Positions 31,623-39,048 of a DNA stretch of 64,000 nucleotides are shown one piece after another; position 1 is the first letter of the stretch, and each line of letters opens with the position of its first letter. Made by a program: the position numbers and the translations under genes. Location: NCBI RefSeq assembly GCF_014145395.1, contig NZ_JACHTE010000003.1, positions 62,001-126,000 of the forward strand. The letters are read 5' to 3'. This DNA comes from Marilutibacter penaei (GTDB lineage Bacteria > Pseudomonadota > Gammaproteobacteria > Xanthomonadales > Xanthomonadaceae). The notes under the pieces are model-generated. The model was not told where the DNA came from and ran no database searches. It saw only the letters and a program-made list of their open reading frames with translations.

Positions 31623-31625
31623 GGG

Positions 31626-32159
31626 TCAGTCCTCCCTGGAGCCGCTATCGGTGATGAAAAGACGCGCGAAGCCGAACAGCACCATCAGCGCGCCGCCAAC
31701 GGCCAGCGGCAGGAACGGGATGCTTTGCGGCAGTGGTGCGCCGGCCATGCTGATGGCGAAGCCGTCGGCGAGCAGGCGGGTGCCCCAGAACGCCATGACG
31801 CCGCCAATGGCGATCGTGACGATGCAGGCAAGCACGTGCGACGCCAGTCGACCCGCCGCCGGCATCGCCTGCGCCAGCAGGTGGAAGCGGAAGTGCCGGT
31901 CCTCGTGCACGGCGGCCGCCGCGCCCAGGCTCATCGCCGTGGCGAGCAGCAGCAGGGTGACCGGTTCGGTCCAGCTCGGCGAATTGTTGAGTACGTAGCG
32001 GGCGAACACCTGCCAGCCCTGCACGCCGACCAGGCCGAGCATGGCGACACCTGCGACGCCGACGGAGAGCGAAGCCAGCCGGTCGAGCATGCGCAGGGGC
32101 GCGGGGCGAGGGGGGGCGACCGCCGGGGTCGCATTTGCGGTAGCGGAAGTCGGGTTCAT
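31626..32159 (-). CDS. TRAP transporter small membrane subunit (DctQ family)
   Basis: A 177-residue inner-membrane protein with four hydrophobic segments and the DctQ pattern (QVFARYVLNNSPSWTEPVTL near residue 48, then EDRHFRFHLL). A proline/alanine-rich cytoplasmic arm of about 22 residues comes first. It couples the solute-binding protein to DctM. Gap to the DctP gene is 8 bases. Confidence 0.9.
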   Translation of the reverse strand: MNPTSATANATPAVAPPRPAPLRMLDRLASLSVGVAGVAMLGLVGVQGWQVFARYVLNNSPSWTEPVTLLLLATAMSLGAAAAVHEDRHFRFHLLAQAMPAAGRLASHVLACIVTIAIGGVMAFWGTRLLADGFAISMAGAPLPQSIPFLPLAVGGALMVLFGFARLFITDSGSRED

Positions 32160-32167
32160 CGGTTTCC

Positions 32168-33160
32168 TCAGGCGAGGTCGCGGATCTGCCGGTACAGCGG
32201 CGCGATCCGGTCACGATTCAGATAGTCGTCCAGCAGCGGTTTCGCGGCGGCATGGAAGGCGGCGGTGTCGACGTCGTTGAAGGCGACACCATGCGCCGCC
32301 ACCGAGGTACGGGCCTCGGCTTCGGATGCGTCCCACAGCTCCCGCATGACCTTGACCGACGCACGCGACACGTCGCGCAACAGCGCACGGTCACGTTCCG
32401 AGAGCGCGTCGAGCGTCCGTTGCGAGACCAGCAGGACGTCGGGCGCGTAGGAGTGCTCGCTCTGGGACCAGTAGCGAGCGGCCTCGAAATGGCGGCTGGA
32501 GTTGAAGCTGCGCATGTTGTTCTCGGCGCCGTCGATCAGGCGCGTCTCTAGCGACGAGAACACCGCGCCATAGGACAACGGCGTCGGGTTGGCGCCGAAC
32601 AGCCGGAGCAGCTGGATGAAGATGTCGGAAGCGGGTACGCGGAACTTCAGGCCCTGCATGTCCGCGGGGGTGACCAGCGGACGTTGCGTGTTGTAGAAGC
32701 AGCGCGCGCCGCTGTCGTAGATCGCCAGGCCCGCGAGGCCGCGGTCCTCGAACCCTTTCAGCACCGCGTTGCCGACGGAGCCGTCGAGCGCACGGCGCAG
32801 GTGCGCCACGGAATCGAAGACGTAGGGCAGGCACAGGGCCTGGGTCAGCGGGAACGCGTTGTTCAGGCCTCCGGTGTACACGCGGGTGATGTCGATGGCA
32901 CCAAAGCGGGCCATGTCGATCGAGTCGGCCTCGCGACCAAGCTGGCCCGAGTGGTACAGGCGGATGCGCAGCCTTCCACCGGTCTCGCGTTCAAGCGTCT
33001 CGCTGATCCACTTGACCGCCTCCACGGTGGGATAGCCATCGACATGCACGTCGGTAGCCGTCATGACGCCCTCGCCCGGGCGAGCGAGGCCAGGAAGCGG
33101 CAGCGCGGTGCAGGCGGCGGCGCCGAGGCCGGCCGCCAGGAATCGACGACGGTCCATCAT
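32168..33160 (-). CDS. TRAP transporter periplasmic solute-binding protein (DctP family)
   Basis: A 330-residue periplasmic binding protein. The N-terminus has a twin-arginine-like signal (DRRRFLAAGLGAAACTALPLPGLA), and the mature part has the DctP pattern, including the substrate-carboxylate arginine region near KFRVPASDIFIQLLRLFGANPTPL. It would hand an organic acid, here probably a uronate, to the membrane subunits. Its ATG overlaps the stop of the hydratase gene by 4 bases (ATGATGG), so the operon order is hydratase-DctP-DctQ-DctM. Confidence 0.92.
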   Translation of the reverse strand: MMDRRRFLAAGLGAAACTALPLPGLARPGEGVMTATDVHVDGYPTVEAVKWISETLERETGGRLRIRLYHSGQLGREADSIDMARFGAIDITRVYTGGLNNAFPLTQALCLPYVFDSVAHLRRALDGSVGNAVLKGFEDRGLAGLAIYDSGARCFYNTQRPLVTPADMQGLKFRVPASDIFIQLLRLFGANPTPLSYGAVFSSLETRLIDGAENNMRSFNSSRHFEAARYWSQSEHSYAPDVLLVSQRTLDALSERDRALLRDVSRASVKVMRELWDASEAEARTSVAAHGVAFNDVDTAAFHAAAKPLLDDYLNRDRIAPLYRQIRDLA

Positions 33161-34017
33161 GCCGCCGCACCGCCTGCGGTCGATGTCGCGGTCACCGCAC
33201 GGCCCTCCAGTTCGCCCAGCACGTCACCCGCCTCGGTCGTGAAGCGCACGCGCGCCACCTGGCCGGGAAGAATGTCATGTATACCGGTGGCATTCCCGGT
33301 GGCAATAAGGTCGCCCGCCTTGAGCGGGCGACCACGCCTGGCCGAACGGGCCAGCGCGAACGCGATCGCTGCATGCAGGCCGCCGGGCAGCGTGGTCGCG
33401 CCCCCGCTGCCGACGCGTGCGTCGTCGATGAAGGTCTCCGCCTTCAGCCGTGCGTCGCCGAACCCGCGCCAGTCCGCGATCTCCGGACCGAGGACGAGAC
33501 CGTTGTTGTTGCCGAAGTCGGACACCACCACGCGTGGACCGAGGATGTTGATGGTGGCCAGCGGGCTGCTCGCGACTTCGATGCCGGTGAACAGGCGCGC
33601 GGGCACTTCGGCGGCCTGCGCGGGCGTCCAGTCGAGTTGGTCGGCCGGGACATCGTGCTCCAGTTGCAGCACGTACTCGGCTTCCACCGCGCCGAAGCCG
33701 CCCTGGAACACGGGCAGGTCCACCGTGCCGTTCGCCTTCCAGAGGTTGCGCGCGAAGATCGGACCGAGCAGGCGCTCATCGCCCGACGCGTCCCGCCGCT
33801 CGGGGGCGATGAAGCCGACCTTCCAGCCCACCACCGTGTCCGGCCACGCGGAGATGGCGAGGTCCTGGACGGCGTAGGCGTCCACCAGCGTGTCCGGGAT
33901 GGTCCCGGGGAAATCCGGAAGCGATGCGCCCGCCGCCCGCGCATCCACGAAGGCGGAGGCGATGGCCTCGCGCTGTGCTGGCGGCATGGCCGCCCCGTCG
34001 TCATTGCCTCTGCTCAA
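33157..34017 (-). CDS. MhpD-like 2-keto-4-pentenoate hydratase family protein (FAH fold)
   Basis: A 286-residue protein of the fumarylacetoacetate-hydrolase fold, closest by pattern to 2-keto-4-pentenoate hydratases: GWKVGF, VEAEYVLQL, GIEVASSPL, SDFGNNNGLVLG and GDLIATGNATGIHDI. Such enzymes add water to, or cleave, 2-keto acids with a metal ion. A TTG start at 34017 is proposed because GGGAGGGG lies 7 bases before it; an ATG at 34077 would add 20 residues with no family match, and ATG 33987 is a third option. It heads the TRAP operon and is divergent from a pectate lyase gene, so a keto-deoxy sugar acid from pectin is a plausible substrate, but the reaction is unknown. Confidence 0.75.
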   Translation of the reverse strand: MSRGNDDGAAMPPAQREAIASAFVDARAAGASLPDFPGTIPDTLVDAYAVQDLAISAWPDTVVGWKVGFIAPERRDASGDERLLGPIFARNLWKANGTVDLPVFQGGFGAVEAEYVLQLEHDVPADQLDWTPAQAAEVPARLFTGIEVASSPLATINILGPRVVVSDFGNNNGLVLGPEIADWRGFGDARLKAETFIDDARVGSGGATTLPGGLHAAIAFALARSARRGRPLKAGDLIATGNATGIHDILPGQVARVRFTTEAGDVLGELEGRAVTATSTAGGAAA

Positions 34018-34020
34018 GCT

Positions 34021-34030
34021 GCTCCCCTCC
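34021..34030 (-). promoter_or_regulatory. Strong ribosome site deciding a TTG start
   Basis: On the minus strand the sequence reads GGGAGGGGAGCAGC and then TTG. No comparable site precedes the alternative ATG codons at 34077 or 33987, so it favours the TTG at 34017 for the hydratase gene. Confidence 0.6.
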
Positions 34031-34094
34031 CGGTTTGGTGGTTCTGCGCGCCGATGTTGCGGTGCACATGGCGTCATCGTTGGGTACTCGTATA

Positions 34095-34110
34095 TGGTAA
34101 ACCGGTGTCA
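34095..34110. promoter_or_regulatory. Operator-like site 4, between divergent TRAP and pectate lyase operons
   Basis: Reads TGGTAAACCGGTGTCA on the + strand, TGACACCGGTTTACCA on the other. It is 65 bases before the pectate lyase ATG and 77 bases before the hydratase TTG, so one bound repressor could control both operons. The core ACCGGT is a perfect palindrome. Confidence 0.75.
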
Positions 34111-34175
34111 TTTTCAATGTGCAGTGCGACATAAGCTTCGCGAAAATCGAAGGGTCGCCAATCCGGAGGGTAGGC

Positions 34176-35531
34176 ATGCAGGTTTCGAATACGGCGTCCG
34201 CGCGTTGGCCGGGCATTCTCTGTGCAGCGGTGTTGTGGCTGGCCGCGCTCTTGCCGGCACACCCCGTGCAGGCCGCAAGCGGCGACGCGCCCGTCGCGTT
34301 CCCCGGTGCGCAGGGCTGGGCGGCCCATACGCCGGGCGGCCGGGGCGGCCGGATCATCAAGGTCACGACGCTGGCGCCCGAGGGTCCCGGTTCGTTCGCC
34401 GAAGCCGTGCAGGCCAGCGGCCCGCGGATCGTGGTGTTCGAGGTGGGCGGCGTGATCGATCTGGGCATGAAAACCGTCCGGATCGACGAACCGTTCCTGA
34501 CGATCGCCGGACAGACCGCGCCCCAGCCCGGCATCACGTTCATCAAGGGCGGCCTGGTCGTGGCCGCGCATGACGTCGTCATCCGGCACATCCGGGTCCG
34601 CCCGGGCGATGGCGGCCTTCCCCAGCGTGCGGGTGTCGACTTCGATTCGATCACCACCACGCGGGGTGCGGTCGACGTGATCGTCGACCATTGTTCGCTG
34701 ACCTGGGCCACCGACGAGAACCTGTCCGCATCGAGCACCCGCTTCGCCGGCGAAAGCGAGGCGGAGTGGATGCAGAATGCGTCGCGCCGCATCACCTTCA
34801 GCAACAACATCCTGGCGGAAGGGCTTGCCAACGCGACCCATGCGAAGGGCGAGCATTCGAAGGGTTCGCTGATCCACGACCATGTCAACGACGTGCTCAT
34901 CGTCGGGAACCTCTACGCACACAACTACGAACGCAACCCGCTGTTCAAGGGTGGGGCCCGGGGCCAGGTCATCAACAACCTCATCTACAACCCGGGCCAG
35001 CGCGGCATCCACTACAACCTGATCGCAGAGGAATGGCTGGGGCACGAGTATTCGCGCGGCCAGGTCGTGGCCCGCGGGAACGTCATGCGCGCCGGCATCT
35101 CGACCGAAGAGCTGGCGTTCTTCTCGGTCGGCGGCTCCGGCGACGTGGACGTGTTCTTCGAGGACAACCTGTCGCTCGACCGGATCGGCCGGCCGCTTCC
35201 GATGGAGGGGCGCTACACCACGGCGCCGATCGATGTCGCGGCGATGGCACGTGCGCCGGCGCTGCCGTTCGGGGTCGAGCTTCTGCCCTCCGCCGAGGTG
35301 CAGGATGCCGTCGTGGCGAACGCGGGTGCGCGGCCCTGGGACCGCGACGATATCGATCGCCGCATCCTGGCCGACACGATCGAGGGGCGCGGCACGATCA
35401 TCGACAGCCAGGCGCAGGCCGGCGGCTATCCGCAGCATGAGCCGACGCGTCAGGCGTTCGTCCCGGCGGACTGGGACCTCGACACCATGGAGCCGCTCAA
35501 GCCCCTTCCGCGGCGCGAGCCATTGCGCTGA
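34176..35531 (+). CDS. Pectate lyase, family PL1
   Basis: A secreted 451-residue enzyme of the parallel beta-helix pectate lyase family. A signal peptide (residues 1-30, ending HPVQAAS) is followed by FPGAQGWAAHTPGGRGG, typical of PL1, then the calcium/substrate region VIVDHCSLTWATDEN (near residue 170) and a coil of N-rich turns (ITFSNNILAEG, VLIVGNLYAHN, GQVINNLIYNP). It would cut polygalacturonate by beta-elimination to give unsaturated ends. The ATG at 34176 has a GGAGGG ribosome site; an ATG at 34119 lies closer to the operator and has no signal peptide. First gene of a five-gene depolymerase operon. Confidence 0.87.
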   Translation: MQVSNTASARWPGILCAAVLWLAALLPAHPVQAASGDAPVAFPGAQGWAAHTPGGRGGRIIKVTTLAPEGPGSFAEAVQASGPRIVVFEVGGVIDLGMKTVRIDEPFLTIAGQTAPQPGITFIKGGLVVAAHDVVIRHIRVRPGDGGLPQRAGVDFDSITTTRGAVDVIVDHCSLTWATDENLSASSTRFAGESEAEWMQNASRRITFSNNILAEGLANATHAKGEHSKGSLIHDHVNDVLIVGNLYAHNYERNPLFKGGARGQVINNLIYNPGQRGIHYNLIAEEWLGHEYSRGQVVARGNVMRAGISTEELAFFSVGGSGDVDVFFEDNLSLDRIGRPLPMEGRYTTAPIDVAAMARAPALPFGVELLPSAEVQDAVVANAGARPWDRDDIDRRILADTIEGRGTIIDSQAQAGGYPQHEPTRQAFVPADWDLDTMEPLKPLPRREPLR

Positions 35532-36550
35532 TGGGGGAGCGGGCCCGGCGGCACAAGAGAACCTGGTACGCGGTGGCACTTGCGTGGATGGCGATGGCGA
35601 TGCCGATGAGGCACGCCATCGCGGAGACGCCCTCGTCGGACACCCCGGAGGAAACGGCCTCGCGTATCGAACTGTGGCCGGGCGGCATCGCCCCCGGCTC
35701 GGAGCGTGTCGCGGTCGAGCAGCGGATCGTCGAACGCAGCGACGATCCGGCCCTGCCGGACCGCGTCGTCACGGGGGTGACCCGGCCGTACATGGTCGTG
35801 CACCGGCCGGCGAAGCCGAACGGCGCCGCGCTGCTGGTCATGCCGGGAGGCGCGTACCGGCGCATCGTGCTGGACAAGGAAGGCTCGGCGCTGGTGCCGG
35901 TGTTCGCCGGGCAGATGGGCTACACCGTGTTCGTGCTGCGTTATCGGCTGCCGGGCGAAGGGCACGACGCGGCGCGCGACGTGCCGCTGGCGGATGCGCA
36001 GCGGGCCATGCGGCTGATCCGTGCGCGGGCGAGCGAATGGGGCATCGATCCTGCCCGGGTCGCCGCGATGGGGTTCTCGGCCGGTGGGCACGTCGCGGCC
36101 AGCCTCGGCACGCGCTACGACGACGCGGTGCATGGGCCGGAGGACCCGATCGATGCCCTTCCGGCTCGCCCTGATGCACTTCTGCTGATGTATCCGGTGA
36201 TCGACATGGGTGCATACGCCCACCCGCTGTCGCGCGAGAAACTGCTCGGTCCCACGCCCAGCCCCGCGGACATGGAGGCGTACTCGCTGCAGAACCGCGT
36301 GCGTGCGGGCATGCCGCCCACCTTCGTGCTGCACGCCGGGGATGATGCCAGCGTGTCCATCGACAACAGCCTCGTGTTCGTCGATGCGCTGCGACGGGCA
36401 GGCGTGCCCCATGAGTTCCATGCGTATGCGGAAGGCGGCCACGGCTTCGGCGTGCGCGACATCGGCGGCCTGTCGCTGGTCCTCTGGCCGACGATGGCCG
36501 ATGCGTGGATGCGAGCCCAATGGAGGGAGGTGCCTGGCGATGCAGAGTGA
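35531..36550 (+). CDS. Exported alpha/beta-hydrolase, probable carbohydrate esterase
   Basis: A 339-residue protein with an N-terminal membrane/export segment (residues 10-31) and an alpha/beta-hydrolase domain: MPGGAYR oxyanion region (104-110), nucleophile S183 in GFSAGGH, acid in HAGDDASV and histidine in EGGHGFG. The pattern is that of acetyl-xylan-esterase-like hydrolases often found with xylan or pectin lyases. The start overlaps the lyase stop by one base (TGATG). Removal of acetyl groups from pectin fragments is the likely task; substrate not proved. Confidence 0.8.
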   Translation: MGERARRHKRTWYAVALAWMAMAMPMRHAIAETPSSDTPEETASRIELWPGGIAPGSERVAVEQRIVERSDDPALPDRVVTGVTRPYMVVHRPAKPNGAALLVMPGGAYRRIVLDKEGSALVPVFAGQMGYTVFVLRYRLPGEGHDAARDVPLADAQRAMRLIRARASEWGIDPARVAAMGFSAGGHVAASLGTRYDDAVHGPEDPIDALPARPDALLLMYPVIDMGAYAHPLSREKLLGPTPSPADMEAYSLQNRVRAGMPPTFVLHAGDDASVSIDNSLVFVDALRRAGVPHEFHAYAEGGHGFGVRDIGGLSLVLWPTMADAWMRAQWREVPGDAE

Positions 36551-38159
36551 GGACGGTTCCAGCCGCGTGGACGCAGGCCGGCGACGGCTGCTGGCCTCGG
36601 GTGCGCTCGGCGTGGGTCTCGCCGCGATGCCGTGGGGACGATCGCTGGCCTCGGGCGAAGCACCGCTTGCCACCACGCGCAGTGGCCGGATCCGCGGGTT
36701 CGATGACGGCGGATGCCGGGTGTTCCGCGGCATTCCCTACGGCGCCGACACGGCATCGCGGCGATTCCGCCCGCCGGTTCGCGAGCTGGCCTGGACGGGG
36801 GTCAGGGATGCGACCGCCTTCGGCGCCGCCTGCCCGCAGCGCGGCAGCGAGGCGCCGCAGGACGAGGACTGCCTGTTCCTCAACGTGACCACGCCGGCGC
36901 TGCGCGACGGCGGCAAGCGTCCCATTCTCTTCTACATCCATGGCGGAGGCTTCAACAACGGCTCCGGCAGCGATCCGCTCTACGACGGCGTGCATCTGTG
37001 CCGCCACGGCGACGTCGTGGTCGTCACCGTCAACCACCGCCTGAACGCCTTCGGCTACCTGTACCTCGGCCATCTCGGAGGCGAGGCGTTCGCAAGCTCC
37101 GGCAACGTCGGCCAGCTCGATCTCGTCCAGGCACTCGAATGGGTGCGCGAGCATGCCGCCGAATTCGGTGGCGACGCCGGCAACGTGACCGTGTTCGGCC
37201 AGTCGGGCGGTGGTGCCAAGATCGCCACGCTCATGGCCATGCCGGCTGCACGCGGGCTCTTCCACCGGGCCTGGACCATGAGCGGCCAGCAGGTAACCGC
37301 GGCCGGTCCACGGGCCGCCACGCAACGGGCCGAGCGCCTGATCGAGGCGGTCGGCCTCGCCGCGGGCGACGTCCAGGGCCTGCTCGCACTGCCGCCGGAG
37401 CGCCTGTTGGACGCGTCGAAGGTCAAGGATTTCTCCCGCGTGGAGGACAGCAGCCTGTACTTCGGTCCGGTGATGGACAGCGGCAGCCTGCCGGTCCACC
37501 CGTTCTGGCCGGAAGCGCCCGGGCAGTCCGCTTCGATCCCGATGGTGATCGGCAACACCCGCGACGAAACCCGTGCGTTCCTCGGCAACGACCCGGCCAA
37601 CTTCGAGTTGACCTGGGAGGCATTGCCCGCGCGGCTGGAGGCGCAGCAGTTCGTCGATCTCGACGCAGCGACCGTCGTCGCCGAGTACCGCAGGCTCTAC
37701 CCCCGCTACTCGCCCTCCGAGGTCTTCTTCGCCGCCACCACCGCGGGCCGCTCCTGGCGCGGTGCGGTGGAGGAGGCCGAGGCCCGGGCGCGCCAGCCAG
37801 GTGCGAAAACCTGGGCGTACCAGCTCGACTGGTATCCGGACACCGATGAGGGGCGCAGGTTCCGCGCGTTCCACACGCTGGACATCCCGTTGGTGTTCGG
37901 CAATACCGGCCAGCCCGGTTCGCGCACCGGCGACGATGCGGATGCACGCCGCATGGCGTCCACGATGCGCGATGCCCTGCTCGCGTTCGCGCGCACCGGC
38001 GACCCGAACCATCCCGCGCTGGCGCGCTGGCACCCCTACACGCTGCCGGCGAGGCAGACCATGGTGTTCGACCGCGAGAGCCGCACGGTCGACGATCCGC
38101 GCGGCGCCGAACGCGCGCTCTACCAGCGCGTTCCCTTCGTGCAGCGCGGCACGCAATGA
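36540..38159 (+). CDS. Type B carboxylesterase, exported
   Basis: A 539-residue esterase of the cholinesterase-like (type B) family. It opens with a twin-arginine-like signal (GRRRLLASGALGVGLAAM). Family marks: RGIPYGADT, EDCLFLNV (near 108-115), oxyanion HGGGF (134-138) and nucleophile S222 in FGQSGGG. The gene overlaps the previous one by 11 bases. In this operon it probably cleaves acetyl, methyl or feruloyl esters from pectic side chains after export to the periplasm or beyond. Family certain, ester unknown. Confidence 0.86.
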   Translation: MQSEDGSSRVDAGRRRLLASGALGVGLAAMPWGRSLASGEAPLATTRSGRIRGFDDGGCRVFRGIPYGADTASRRFRPPVRELAWTGVRDATAFGAACPQRGSEAPQDEDCLFLNVTTPALRDGGKRPILFYIHGGGFNNGSGSDPLYDGVHLCRHGDVVVVTVNHRLNAFGYLYLGHLGGEAFASSGNVGQLDLVQALEWVREHAAEFGGDAGNVTVFGQSGGGAKIATLMAMPAARGLFHRAWTMSGQQVTAAGPRAATQRAERLIEAVGLAAGDVQGLLALPPERLLDASKVKDFSRVEDSSLYFGPVMDSGSLPVHPFWPEAPGQSASIPMVIGNTRDETRAFLGNDPANFELTWEALPARLEAQQFVDLDAATVVAEYRRLYPRYSPSEVFFAATTAGRSWRGAVEEAEARARQPGAKTWAYQLDWYPDTDEGRRFRAFHTLDIPLVFGNTGQPGSRTGDDADARRMASTMRDALLAFARTGDPNHPALARWHPYTLPARQTMVFDRESRTVDDPRGAERALYQRVPFVQRGTQ

Positions 38160-38178
38160 CATGTTCCCGGGAGATTTC

Positions 38179-39027
38179 ATGAAGGCCCTCGCTTATGTCC
38201 TGTCAGCCACCTTCCTGTGCGCATCGGCGCATGCACAGCCGGTGGGCGAGCGTCCAGCGCCGACGCCGATCAGCGCCGACAAGATCATCCTCGTCGGGGA
38301 TTCGACCACCCAGGTGATGAGCGGGTGGGGCGGTGCATTCTGCTCGCACCACGTCAGTTCGTTCCTGGCCTGCGTCAATCTCGGCCGTGGCGGACGCAGC
38401 AGCTACAGCTACCGTGCGGAAGGTTCGTGGGACATCGCACTCGCGGAGATGACGACCGGTGCGTACGCCAATACCTGGGTGCTGGTGCAGTTCGGCCACA
38501 ACGACCAGCCGGGCAAGCCCGAGCGCTCGACCGACCTGGCCACGGAGTTCCCGGCCAACATGCGCCGTTACGTCGAGGAGATCCGCGCGGCCGGCGCGCG
38601 GCCGGTCCTGGTGACGCCATTGACCCGGCGCGTGTTCAAGGACGGCGAGCTTGTCGACGACCTGAAGCCCTGGGCCGATGCCATCCGCGTGATCGCCACG
38701 GACATGCAGGTGCCACTCGTGGACCTGCATGCGCGCAGCGTGGCGGCAGTGCAGGCAATGGGCCCTTCGCAGGCCATGCGTTTCGCGGAGATCCCCGCCC
38801 CTTCCTGGATGAACGCCGCGGCGCAGACCGGTACGACCGTCGACCACGTCGTTCCCGCGCCGGTCGAACCCCCGGCGGATCCGACCGGCCGTCCGCCGCT
38901 CGCCCAGCCCAAGTGGCAGTTCGACTACACCCACCTCGGCGACGAGGGGGCGGCGTTCTTCTCCGCCATCGTGGCCGACGAACTGTCGCGGGCGGTACCG
39001 GAGCTGCGCGGGCGGCTCCATCCCTGA
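38179..39027 (+). CDS. Rhamnogalacturonan acetylesterase-like enzyme, CE12 type
   Basis: A secreted 282-residue SGNH/GDSL esterase. A signal peptide (cleavage after SAHA, residue ~19) leads to the nucleophile S42 in LVGDSTTQ, the glycine block LGRGGRSSYSY, the asparagine block QFGHND and the catalytic pair D249-H252 in FDYTHLGDEG. This set is typical of CE12 rhamnogalacturonan or pectin acetylesterases. The ATG at 38179 has a GGGAGA ribosome site; an in-frame ATG at 38161 is also possible. It would remove acetyl groups from the RG-I backbone. Confidence 0.88.
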   Translation: MKALAYVLSATFLCASAHAQPVGERPAPTPISADKIILVGDSTTQVMSGWGGAFCSHHVSSFLACVNLGRGGRSSYSYRAEGSWDIALAEMTTGAYANTWVLVQFGHNDQPGKPERSTDLATEFPANMRRYVEEIRAAGARPVLVTPLTRRVFKDGELVDDLKPWADAIRVIATDMQVPLVDLHARSVAAVQAMGPSQAMRFAEIPAPSWMNAAAQTGTTVDHVVPAPVEPPADPTGRPPLAQPKWQFDYTHLGDEGAAFFSAIVADELSRAVPELRGRLHP

Positions 39028-39048
39028 TCCAACTAAAGGAGTTGCCTG

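Noticed and set aside
30168-32225. 685-codon open frame on the plus strand over the TRAP genes
   Set aside because: Translation is almost only Arg, Asp, Gln, His and Ala, a shadow of hydrophobic membrane proteins on the other strand.
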